From Zhenhengia stercoravium (GTDB lineage: Bacteria > Bacillota > Clostridia > Lachnospirales > Cellulosilyticaceae): a DNA stretch of 8,120 bases. Position 1 is the stretch's first letter; each line of letters begins with the position of its first letter. Below the pieces are notes generated by a model that saw only the letters and a program-made list of their open reading frames with translations, did no database searches and had not been told where the DNA came from. Of the stretch, positions 1-6,014 are shown in pieces. The translations under genes and the position numbers were made by a program. The DNA is taken from assembly GCA_018883975.1 (NCBI GenBank), contig JAHLFD010000266.1:1-8120 (forward strand), written 5' to 3'.

Positions 1-1384
1 GCCGACAGAAGGAAAAATTCTTTTAAGAGGCAAAGAAATGCATTTTAGCTCTTCAAAGGATGCTATTGCAAGTGGAATCGGAATGGTGCATCAGCACTTT
101 ATGCTTGTAGAGTCTTTTACTGTAGCACAAAATATTATGCTAGGTATGGAACCTAAGAAAGGGCTTTTTGTAGATGAGAAGAAAGCTATAGAATTTACTA
201 ATGATTTAAGTGAGAAATATAACTTAAAAGTAGATGCTACAGCAAAAGTAAGTGATATTTCAGTAGGAATGAAACAAAAAATTGAGATTTTAAAAGCACT
301 AGCTAGAGGAGCTAAAATCCTTATTTTAGATGAGCCAACAGCAGTTTTAACACCACAAGAAACAGACCTTCTTTTTGAAGAGCTTATTAATCTTAAAGAA
401 CAAGGACATACTATTGTTTTTATCTCTCATAAGTTAAGAGAGGTTAAAGCTATTTCTGATCGTATTACTGTTATGAGAGCAGGGAAATGGGAAGGTGTAT
501 TTGATACAAATACTGTTTCAGAAATGGAAATTAGTAATAAGATTGTAGGCCGTGATGTGGTTATTAAATATGATAAAAAGCCTATGAAATTAGGACCAGC
601 TAAAATGAAAGTTAAAGGACTTCATTATCAAGGTGAGAGTGAAGTGCCAGTACTTAAGGATATTAACTTCAATGTACGTGGTGGCTGCATTTTAGGTATT
701 GCGGGAGTTGAAGGAAATGGACAAGCAGAATTAATTGAGATTCTTACACGTCAGAAGAATATTGAAGGTGGCAGTGTAGAAATCAATGGTCAAAATATAA
801 AAAATTTAACAGTTAAGAAGTTAAGAGATACAGGTTTTGGCTACATACCAGAGGACCGCTTAAGACAAGGAACGGCTAAAGAAGGTTCTATTAAAGATAA
901 TTATGTTTCTAATATTTATGACCATAAGAAATTCTACAAAGGGATTTTCTTCAACCATAAAGAAGCTATTCGTTTAGCAGAAAAAGCTATTACTGACTAT
1001 AAAGTAAGATGCTTTGGCTACAGCCAAAAAATTGCCATGCTATCAGGTGGTAATATGCAAAAGGTTGTTGTTGCACGTGAGTGTGATATTAACCCAGAAG
1101 TCCTTATTGCTGAACAACCAACACGTGGCGTAGATATTGGTGCGGCACAAATTATTCATGAAAAACTTATTGAATTACGTGATGCAGGATGTGCTGTACT
1201 TCTTATGTCAGCTGACCTTAACGAACTTATGGAGCTGTCTGACTCATTACTTGTTATGTACAATGGTGAGATTACAGCTTACTTTGAAGATACAAAAGAT
1301 GTAACAGAACATGAACTGGGATTATGTATGTTAGGGATTAATAAACATGATCAGACTAGAATCAGGGGGGCTTTAAGTGAATAG
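1..1384 (+). CDS. Nucleoside ABC transporter, double-domain ATP-binding protein (NupO/YufO type), 5' end missing
   Basis: Cytoplasmic ATPase that powers a BmpA-type nucleoside importer together with the two permeases that follow. The gene enters from upstream: the frame is open from base 2 (first residues PTEGKILLRGKE) before the first in-window ATG at 38, so 38 is not the real start. About 460 codons are present, against roughly 510 in the family; the lost part includes the first Walker A. Numbering from the ATG at 38, domain 1 shows the Q-loop region VHQHFML (17-23), signature ISVGMKQ (74-80), Walker B ILILDE (94-99) and switch His131. Domain 2 has a degenerate Walker A, GVEGNGQ (223-229), without the usual GK[ST], then signature LSGGNMQK (335-342) and VLIAEQP (355-361), with SADLNEL where a switch His would be. 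A degenerate second domain is normal for this RbsA/NupO-like class. The gene overlaps the next by 8 nt. Family is secure; nucleoside rather than sugar substrate is inferred from the neighbouring hydrolase and the permease type. Confidence 0.93.
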   Translation, partial: PTEGKILLRGKEMHFSSSKDAIASGIGMVHQHFMLVESFTVAQNIMLGMEPKKGLFVDEKKAIEFTNDLSEKYNLKVDATAKVSDISVGMKQKIEILKALARGAKILILDEPTAVLTPQETDLLFEELINLKEQGHTIVFISHKLREVKAISDRITVMRAGKWEGVFDTNTVSEMEISNKIVGRDVVIKYDKKPMKLGPAKMKVKGLHYQGESEVPVLKDINFNVRGGCILGIAGVEGNGQAELIEILTRQKNIEGGSVEINGQNIKNLTVKKLRDTGFGYIPEDRLRQGTAKEGSIKDNYVSNIYDHKKFYKGIFFNHKEAIRLAEKAITDYKVRCFGYSQKIAMLSGGNMQKVVVARECDINPEVLIAEQPTRGVDIGAAQIIHEKLIELRDAGCAVLLMSADLNELMELSDSLLVMYNGEITAYFEDTKDVTEHELGLCMLGINKHDQTRIRGALSE

Positions 1385-2417
1385 AGAACAGAGATTTAAC
1401 TTCATTCGTACCTTAGTATCTGTATTCATTGCGATTGTACTTGCATTCGGTATGATTCTCCTTATTAGTGATCAGCCGTTAGAAGCGCTTAGAACATTCG
1501 TACTGGGACCATTATCTAACAAAAGATACATAGGAAATATTATAGAAATGGCAATACCACTTATCTTTTCAGGTCTTGCTATGTCAGTTGTTTTCCAAGC
1601 TTCTTTATTTAACCTAGGAAGTGAAGGGATTTTCTACATTAGTGGTGCGGTATCAGCAGCAGTAGCAATCTTTGTACCAATGCCAACTATTTTCCATCAG
1701 CTTGTAGTTATTATGGCAGGTGCCATGGTAGGGGCAGTGGTTGCTTTTATTCCAGGTGTGATGAAAGCAAAATGGAATGCAAGTGAACTTGTAACTTCCC
1801 TTATGCTTAACAATATTGTATTTGGTATAGGGCTTTATTTCCTTAACTATAAGTTAAGAGATATTAATGCTATGTCAGTTGTATCTTATGAGATGCAAGA
1901 ATCAGCACTCTTACCACGTATTATTCCAGGAACACGTATTCACTTTGGTCTTATTATTGCTTTAGTGACAGTAGCAGTTGTTTATGTGATTTTATATAAG
2001 ACTAAGTGGGGTTATGAAATCCGTATGACAGGACTTAATGCTGAGTTTGCGAAATACTCAGGTATTAATACTTTTAAAGTTATTATGATTGCTCACCTTT
2101 TATCAGGCATTATTGCTGGTATGGGTGGTGCTATTGAGACAATTGGGATGCATAAAAGATTTGAATGGACTGTGCTTCCTGGTTATGGATTTGATGGTGC
2201 ACTTGTTGCTATGTTAGCACGTAATAATCCAATTGGTGTTATTGGCGCAGCACTTTTCTTAGCTTATATTAGAGTAGGTGCTGACCTGGTAGCGAGACTT
2301 TCAGATGTACCAGCAGAAATGATTGGTATTTTGCAAGGGGTTATCATCCTCTTTATTTCGGCAGAGAGATTTCTTGCACGTTATAAACAAAAAATGATTT
2401 TAAAGGAGGCAAAATAA
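1377..2417 (+). CDS. Nucleoside ABC transporter permease 1 (NupP/YufP type)
   Basis: Integral membrane subunit of the importer, 346 aa, in the BPD_transp_2 (branched-chain amino acid/ribose/nucleoside) permease family. Hydrophobic segments are visible at about residues 11-30, 57-77, 86-102, 107-128, 139-157, 189-207, 234-256, 272-298 and 313-329. Family landmarks are FNLGSEGIFYISG (78-90), the cytoplasmic coupling stretch KWGYEIRMTGLNAEFAKYSG (210-229) and PGYGFDGALVAMLARNNPIG (268-287). The start is GTG at 1377, lying within the last 8 nt of the ATPase gene (AGTGAATAG), with a G-rich ribosome-binding stretch AGGGGGG at 1364-1370; this suggests translational coupling. The stop abuts the ATG of the next permease. 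It should pair with the next gene product as a heterodimeric pore. The substrate is inferred, not readable from the sequence. Confidence 0.93.
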   Translation: MNREQRFNFIRTLVSVFIAIVLAFGMILLISDQPLEALRTFVLGPLSNKRYIGNIIEMAIPLIFSGLAMSVVFQASLFNLGSEGIFYISGAVSAAVAIFVPMPTIFHQLVVIMAGAMVGAVVAFIPGVMKAKWNASELVTSLMLNNIVFGIGLYFLNYKLRDINAMSVVSYEMQESALLPRIIPGTRIHFGLIIALVTVAVVYVILYKTKWGYEIRMTGLNAEFAKYSGINTFKVIMIAHLLSGIIAGMGGAIETIGMHKRFEWTVLPGYGFDGALVAMLARNNPIGVIGAALFLAYIRVGADLVARLSDVPAEMIGILQGVIILFISAERFLARYKQKMILKEAK

Positions 2418-3347
2418 ATGAGTGAGATTATGGATTTACTATTTACATCAGAATTTGCTTACTCCATTATTAGGGTAACAACTCCTATTTTATTTGCAGC
2501 CTTAGGTGCAGTGATTGCTAATACAGCAGGGATTGCCAATATTGCTTTAGAGGGGCTCATGCTGATTGCAGCACTTGTAGGGGTTATTGTAAGTGCCTTT
2601 ACAGGAAGTGCATGGCTTGGCCTTATAGCAGCAGTACTTTCGAGTGTAGCTTTTGCAGGCGTATTAGCATTCTTTACACTTTACTATAAAACAAATGTAA
2701 TTCTTGGAGGGATCGCCCTCAACTTATTCGCAAGTGGCGGGACAGTTTTCTTCCTTTATCTTTTTGCAGATGATAAAGGAACTTCAGCAGCTCTTGCAAG
2801 TAAAGTATTACCAACTATTCATATTCCAATTTTAAAAGATATTCCTGTATTAGGTGCTATCTTATCAGGGCATAATATTTTAACTTATATGGCAGCTTTA
2901 GCGGTGGTTGTAATTTATTTAATGTTTAAAAAGACAGCTTTTGGTTACCGTTTAAAAGCTGTAGGAGAAAATCCTAATGCTGCAGATTCAGTAGGGATCA
3001 ACGTTATGCGTACAAAGACTGTTGCACTTCTTTTAAGTGGTGCGCTTGCAGGTCTTGGTGGTGCCTTTATGTCTATGGGGTATGTATCATGGTTTGCAAG
3101 AGATATGGTGGCTGGACGCGGATGGATTGCTATTGCAGCAGAAGCTATGGGTCAAAGTTCAACTATAGGAACAACTATTACGTCCCTTCTATTTGGGGCA
3201 GCTGATGCTACAGCCAATGCATTAGGTACAGTAGGCATTCCATCAGAACTTTTACGTATTTTACCATACGTTGTAACGCTACTAGGGCTTTTAGCTTATG
3301 CGCTTTCTGAAAATCGCAAAAAGAAAAGAAAATCAAAAGGAGCCTAA
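2418..3347 (+). CDS. Nucleoside ABC transporter permease 2 (NupQ/YufQ type)
   Basis: Second membrane subunit of the importer, 309 aa, same permease family as the preceding gene but shorter, as is usual for NupQ-type partners. Landmarks are GIANIALEGLMLI (38-50), the coupling loop FGYRLKAVGENPNAADSVGI (175-194) and GRGWIAIAAEAMG (233-245). Hydrophobic segments fall at about 17-35, 43-62, 66-88, 93-116, 155-170, 200-222, 250-268 and 280-296, followed by a very basic tail (ENRKKKRKSKGA) that would sit in the cytoplasm. The ATG at 2418 immediately follows the TAA of permease 1, and a strong AAAGGAGG (2402-2409) lies inside the end of that gene. The nucleoside hydrolase gene follows after 3 nt, so all belong to one operon. 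Family call is secure; substrate is inferred from context. Confidence 0.93.
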   Translation: MSEIMDLLFTSEFAYSIIRVTTPILFAALGAVIANTAGIANIALEGLMLIAALVGVIVSAFTGSAWLGLIAAVLSSVAFAGVLAFFTLYYKTNVILGGIALNLFASGGTVFFLYLFADDKGTSAALASKVLPTIHIPILKDIPVLGAILSGHNILTYMAALAVVVIYLMFKKTAFGYRLKAVGENPNAADSVGINVMRTKTVALLLSGALAGLGGAFMSMGYVSWFARDMVAGRGWIAIAAEAMGQSSTIGTTITSLLFGAADATANALGTVGIPSELLRILPYVVTLLGLLAYALSENRKKKRKSKGA

Positions 3348-3350
3348 AAT

Positions 3351-4265
3351 ATGAGAAAAGATTTAATAATAGACTGTGATCCAGGGCATGATGATGCAAC
3401 AGCCATTTTTATGGCTCTTGCACATAGTGATCAATATAACCTGCGTGCTGTAACAACAGTATGTGGAAACAATACTTTAGAAAAGATAACAAAAAATGCA
3501 CACTACATTTTATCTGTAGTTAAGTCAGAGGTAGAAGTGGCGAAAGGACCAGAAACACCTCTTATTAATGCACCAATTATTTCAGCAGAGTTCCATGGTG
3601 ATAGCGGGATGGATGGCCCAACTTTAGAAGTTGAGACAACTTCTAAGGATTCTGATAAAAGTGCAGTAGAACTTATGGCAGACATTTTAAGAGATGCTAA
3701 AGAGAAAGTAACGATTTTAGCGCTTGGGCCCCTTACAAATGTAGCCCTTCTTATTAAAGCTTATCCGCAATATTTACACAAAATAGAGAGAATTTCTCTA
3801 ATGGGTGGAGGAATCTGTCACGGGAATATTACACCATATGCAGAGTTTAATATTTACGTCGACCCAGAAGCAGCACAAATTGTATTTAGTTCAGGACTTC
3901 CAATTGTAATGTGTGGTCTAGATGTAACAGAACAAGTTGAGATTCCAAAAGAGGACTATGAATATCTTAGAAATCATAGCGATGCAGGAAGAGTTTTTGC
4001 AGAGCTTATGGATTTCTACATTAAAGGAAGCCCTGCTTTTGGAGCAACAGGCTGTGTGATGCATGACCCATGTGCTATGGCTTATCTTATTGATGAAAAC
4101 CTCTTTGAAGGTAAACAGGCAAAAGTAAGTGTAGACTTAGTGGGTGAGACGCGAGGTCGTACAGTAGCTGATTATGAAAGTCACGAAGCAAATACATTTG
4201 TTATTTTAAAGGCAAAAAGTAATGAAGTAGCCAATGTGATTTTAAAATCTATTGAAGCTTTATAA
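3351..4265 (+). CDS. Inosine-uridine-preferring nucleoside hydrolase (IunH/Rih family)
   Basis: Hydrolyses the N-glycosidic bond of ribonucleosides to give free base and ribose; cytoplasmic and Ca2+-dependent in characterised relatives. The 304-aa length is typical. The N-terminal Ca2+/ribose-binding motif DCDPGHDD is at residues 8-15. Further family motifs are HGDSGMDG (82-89), ALGPLTNVA (124-132), GNITPYAEFN (158-167, containing the ribose-contacting Asn159, Glu165 and Asn167), and MHDPCAMAYL (237-246) with His238-Asp239, the expected leaving-group histidine and metal-binding aspartate. His82 and His238 together resemble the histidine pair of the E. coli YeiK-type enzymes. No signal peptide is seen. 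The gene starts 3 nt after NupQ behind AAAAGGAG (3335-3342) and is followed at once by a terminator, so it is the last gene of the uptake operon. Exact purine or pyrimidine preference cannot be read from sequence, so no rihA, rihB or rihC symbol is given. Confidence 0.95.
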   Translation: MRKDLIIDCDPGHDDATAIFMALAHSDQYNLRAVTTVCGNNTLEKITKNAHYILSVVKSEVEVAKGPETPLINAPIISAEFHGDSGMDGPTLEVETTSKDSDKSAVELMADILRDAKEKVTILALGPLTNVALLIKAYPQYLHKIERISLMGGGICHGNITPYAEFNIYVDPEAAQIVFSSGLPIVMCGLDVTEQVEIPKEDYEYLRNHSDAGRVFAELMDFYIKGSPAFGATGCVMHDPCAMAYLIDENLFEGKQAKVSVDLVGETRGRTVADYESHEANTFVILKAKSNEVANVILKSIEAL

Positions 4266-4270
4266 AAATA

Positions 4271-4310
4271 AAAATCCCTAGGAAGTATATATTTCCTAGG
4301 GATTTTATTT
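4271..4310 (+). terminator. Intrinsic terminator of the nucleoside operon
   Basis: A perfect 14-bp inverted repeat, AAAATCCCTAGGAA (4271-4284) and TTCCTAGGGATTTT (4293-4306), encloses an 8-nt loop and is followed by ATTTT. With one bulged base at 4270 the stem extends a further 4 bp or so outward. It starts 5 nt after the hydrolase stop codon. The A-rich left arm would read as a T tract on the other strand, but no minus-strand gene points into it. Confidence 0.92.
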
Positions 4311-4361
4311 TAACAATTCATGGATGCTTGAAATATGTAGAATATATGTAGATTTTTATTG

Positions 4362-4367
4362 TATAAT
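4362..4367 (+). promoter_or_regulatory. Probable -10 box of the EEP-family gene
   Basis: A perfect TATAAT lies 37 nt upstream of the preferred ATG (4405) in the short gap after the nucleoside-operon terminator, where a new promoter is needed. The -35 region is poor: at 17-bp spacing it reads AGAATA (4339-4344). A TTGAAA at 4328-4333 is too far away (28 bp) to serve. The weak -35 lies between two copies of ATATGTAGA, at 4333-4341 and 4344-4352, so an activator is conceivable. Confidence 0.5.
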
Positions 4368-4394
4368 GAATACTATAAGTAAGTAACAGTGAAT

Positions 4395-4401
4395 GGAGGA
4401 G
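4395..4401 (+). promoter_or_regulatory. Ribosome-binding site deciding the EEP gene start
   Basis: GGAGGAG sits 3 nt upstream of ATG 4405 and 6 nt upstream of ATG 4408; counted from the core GGAGG the spacing is 5 and 8 nt. Because it overlaps the ATG at 4393, translation from 4393 would lack a ribosome-binding site of its own, which argues for one of the two later starts. Confidence 0.75.
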
Positions 4402-4404
4402 AAG

Positions 4405-5229
4405 ATGATGAACAAGTCCATCTCTCTTAAAGTAATGAGTTTTAATATGAAGCGCAATTATTTATCTTTTGGTATGAATAAATGGCTATATAGAGCTGTT
4501 CGTATTGAAAAAATTATAAAAGAATATAAACCAGATATTATAGGAACACAAGAGCTAACAAGAAAGGCACTTCAAGATATGCAGCGTATGCTTCCAGAAT
4601 ATGATTATGTAGGCATGGGAAGAAATGGTGGCGATAAAGGAGAATATACAGCTATTTTTTATTTAAAGGATAAATTTATTTTAAATGAGGAGCATACATT
4701 TTGGCTTTCTAGTACACCAGAGAGGCCAAGTCGCGCTTGGCTCGCAGCATTTCCTCGTATTTGTACAACATGTAATTTATCTTTTAAAGAGAATAAGGAG
4801 CAAAGGCTAAGTATTTTTAACACCCATCTTGATCATATGAGTTATTGGTCCAGAATTAATAGTCTCAAACTGATTACAAATAAAATCTATGAGCAGTATA
4901 TGAAGAATTCTGATTCTATCCTTTTTATGGGGGACTTTAATGCAACCCCTACAAGTAGAACATTCCGTAGATGGGATCAAGAAAGAGATGCTGAAAAGAG
5001 GATATCTCTTATAAATCTCTATACAGTCAGACAAGATTTAAAAGATGGACCTATAGGCCGAAGTTACCATGGATTTAAGGGAACCGTACAAGGGAAACCT
5101 ATCGATTATATTTTTGTAAGCCCTGACCTAGATATTCAAGAGGTAAAAATATGCCGTGATAGAATCAATGAGCACTTCCCATCTGATCACTATCCTGTTA
5201 TTGCAAAGCTAGCTTGGCAATATAGGTGA
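4405..5229 (+). CDS. Endonuclease/exonuclease/phosphatase (EEP) family protein, substrate unknown
   Basis: A 274-aa protein of the DNase I/AP endonuclease-like phosphoesterase fold; members cut phosphodiester or phosphomonoester bonds with a divalent metal. Numbering from ATG 4405, motifs in family order are MSFNMKR (11-17), IIGTQE (45-50, Glu50 the expected metal ligand), FWLSSTPERPSRAWLAAFPR (99-118), FNTHLDH (138-144, catalytic His141), GDFNATP (176-182), the IDYIF stretch (233-237) and SDHYP (260-264, catalytic Asp-His). All expected catalytic residues are present. The FWLS.TPE and NTHLDH signatures match an uncharacterised bacterial EEP subgroup. No signal peptide or membrane segment is visible, so it is probably cytoplasmic. 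An in-frame ATG at 4393 runs directly into the ribosome-binding site GGAGGAG (4395-4401), so the true start is 4405 or 4408. It is a single-gene unit between two terminators, so neighbours give no clue to substrate. Confidence 0.88.
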   Translation: MMNKSISLKVMSFNMKRNYLSFGMNKWLYRAVRIEKIIKEYKPDIIGTQELTRKALQDMQRMLPEYDYVGMGRNGGDKGEYTAIFYLKDKFILNEEHTFWLSSTPERPSRAWLAAFPRICTTCNLSFKENKEQRLSIFNTHLDHMSYWSRINSLKLITNKIYEQYMKNSDSILFMGDFNATPTSRTFRRWDQERDAEKRISLINLYTVRQDLKDGPIGRSYHGFKGTVQGKPIDYIFVSPDLDIQEVKICRDRINEHFPSDHYPVIAKLAWQYR

Positions 5230-5257
5230 GGGGTGAATTTAAAATAAATATAAACTA

Positions 5258-5310
5258 AAAACACACTAAAAAATTTCATTTTATAAAGGAATTTTTAGTG
5301 TGTTTTATTA
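5258..5310 (+). terminator. Intrinsic terminator after the EEP gene
   Basis: The left arm AAAACACACTAAAAA (5258-5272) pairs perfectly over 15 bp with TTTTTAGTGTGTTTT (5292-5306). The intervening bases can add a few more pairs, with a bulge at 5273, leaving a loop of about 10 nt. The arm ends in TTTT followed by ATTA. It begins 28 nt after the EEP stop and separates that gene from the marR unit. The stem is AT-rich, so it is probably weaker than the terminator of the nucleoside operon. Confidence 0.85.
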
Positions 5311-5427
5311 TGGAATAAATCCTTAAATTTAGGCTATGTTTACATAATAAATTATAATAGATAGAAAGAGATTGTAACTTTTTACTTTTTAAGAGACGGG
5401 AAAAAATTTATGGTAAAAGGAAGGAAG

Positions 5428-5455
5428 TTGACAAATAAGAAAAACAAGATAAAAT
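5428..5455 (+). promoter_or_regulatory. Promoter of the marR-exporter unit
   Basis: A consensus -35 TTGACA (5428-5433) is separated by 16 bp from TAAAAT (5450-5455), a good -10. Transcription would begin near 5462, inside the palindrome described in the next entry, giving a leader of about 27 nt before the GTG start of marR. This is the best sigma-A-type promoter in the window. Confidence 0.75.
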
Positions 5456-5475
5456 ATATAGCATGCTATATATTT
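5452..5475 (+). promoter_or_regulatory. 24-bp perfect palindrome, probable MarR operator 1
   Basis: The core TATATAGCATGCTATATA (5455-5472) is a perfect 18-bp palindrome, flanked by AAA on the left and TTT on the right for 24 bp in all. It overlaps the -10 box and the predicted transcription start, and ends against the GGAGG of marR. Its size and two-fold symmetry suit a MarR dimer, and its place suits autorepression by blocking RNA polymerase. A related site lies at 5942-5965. Binding is inferred, not shown. Confidence 0.75.
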
Positions 5476-5480
5476 GGAGG
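5474..5480 (+). promoter_or_regulatory. Ribosome-binding site deciding the marR start
   Basis: TTGGAGG ends 8 nt before the GTG at 5489. An in-frame TTG at 5474 lies inside this site and has no ribosome-binding site of its own, so it is rejected as the start. The left end of this site touches the palindromic operator. Confidence 0.8.
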
Positions 5481-5488
5481 ATAAAAAA

Positions 5489-5929
5489 GTGAAATGTACA
5501 GATCATCATCAACATATAGGGTTCTTAATTAAATGTATTGATAAGACTATTGTTAATGAAATTAATAAGGAATTAGAAAAGTATGATATAACAGCAGTAC
5601 AGCAGGAAATTCTCGTTTATTTATATTTTTCAAAAAATCAAGGACCTGTGTATCAAAAAGATATTGAACACTATCTAAGGTTGTCCAATCCAACTGTGGC
5701 AGGCATTGTAAAACGTCTAGAAAGCAAGAAGATGATAAACCGTTTTCCAGCAAAAGAAGATGGTCGTTTTAAATGCCTAGTACTTACACAAAAAGGTGAA
5801 GAAGTTGTACTTGAAACTTTAAGTATTGTTCCTAATAAGATAGAAGGCTATTTAACAAAAGGATTAAACCAGGAAGAACGTAAGGAACTGGTGACACTGT
5901 TAAATAAAGTGCTTAAGAGCATAAAATAG
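5489..5929 (+). CDS. MarR-family transcriptional regulator
   Basis: A 146-aa DNA-binding protein, typical MarR length, probably a homodimeric repressor that is released by a small ligand. Numbering from GTG 5489, an N-terminal helix (about 7-31) and a C-terminal helical stretch (about 105-144) form the usual dimer interface. The winged helix-turn-helix lies between: the HTH spans about 54-83, with recognition helix LSNPTVAGIVKRLESKKMI (65-83), and the wing FPAKEDGRFKCLVLTQKG (86-103) contains the conserved Asp-Gly-Arg (91-93). The start is GTG, chosen from the ribosome-binding site at 5474-5480. The palindrome over its promoter suggests autorepression, and the similar site before the exporter gene suggests that the exporter is its target. 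MarR regulators next to ABC exporter pairs are common in Clostridia and usually answer to drugs or toxic compounds; the ligand here is unknown. Confidence 0.92.
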   Translation: MKCTDHHQHIGFLIKCIDKTIVNEINKELEKYDITAVQQEILVYLYFSKNQGPVYQKDIEHYLRLSNPTVAGIVKRLESKKMINRFPAKEDGRFKCLVLTQKGEEVVLETLSIVPNKIEGYLTKGLNQEERKELVTLLNKVLKSIK

Positions 5930-5941
5930 ATAATTATCAGT

Positions 5942-5965
5942 GAATAGATAGCTTGCTATATAGTT
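5942..5965 (+). promoter_or_regulatory. Probable MarR operator 2, upstream of the exporter genes
   Basis: Aligned base for base with the palindrome at 5452-5475, this segment matches at 20 of 24 positions, including an unbroken 14/15 match over ATAGCTTGCTATATA (5948-5962). It is an imperfect palindrome (8 of 12 pairs), so binding may be weaker than at the first site. It lies 12 nt after the marR stop and covers the -35 of a possible exporter promoter. Inferred to be bound by the upstream MarR protein. Confidence 0.6.
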
Positions 5966-5981
5966 GTTATACCGGTATATA
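5953..5981 (+). promoter_or_regulatory. Possible internal promoter for the exporter genes
   Basis: TTGCTA (5953-5958) is followed after 17 bp by TATATA (5976-5981), a reasonable sigma-A-type promoter in the 85-nt gap between marR and the exporter. The -35 lies within the operator-like site 5942-5965. The spacer contains a 12-bp perfect palindrome, TATACCGGTATA (5968-5979), which runs into the -10. AT-rich sequence gives such matches easily, and read-through from the marR promoter may be enough. Confidence 0.45.
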
Positions 5982-6014
5982 GACAGAATTAAAACAACAA
6001 GAGGGGTGACTAGA

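Noticed and set aside
698..730. Loss of the second Walker A Lys in the NupO-like ATPase as a sign of gene decay
   Set aside because: GVEGNGQ-type second Walker A sites are normal in this double-domain ATPase class, and the frame is intact throughout.
3208..3399. Minus-strand open frame of 63 codons across the permease 2/hydrolase junction
   Set aside because: Antisense to two secure genes, no family resemblance, no ribosome-binding or promoter context; a by-product of their codon use. The same holds for minus-strand frames at 3503-3685, 4807-5034 and 5562-5753.
4393..4404. ATG 4393 as the start of the EEP-family gene
   Set aside because: The ATG overlaps the GGAGGAG ribosome-binding site, which serves the ATGs at 4405 and 4408.
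5353..5358. TATAAT upstream of marR as another promoter
   Set aside because: No acceptable -35 at 16-19 bp spacing (17-bp spacing gives TAGGCT); it is within very AT-rich DNA, and a much better promoter exists at 5428-5455.
5410..5484. A 24-codon open frame starting ATGGTAAAAGG and ending just after the marR ribosome-binding site
   Set aside because: It covers the marR promoter and palindrome, so the marR transcript would begin inside it; it has no convincing ribosome-binding site and a Lys-rich, low-complexity product.
5964..6014. N-terminal extension of the first exporter subunit by 17 residues from TTG 5964
   Set aside because: No ribosome-binding site precedes the TTG, the extension overlaps the palindrome and possible -10, and the exporter family normally begins near the ATG at 6015, which has a good site.
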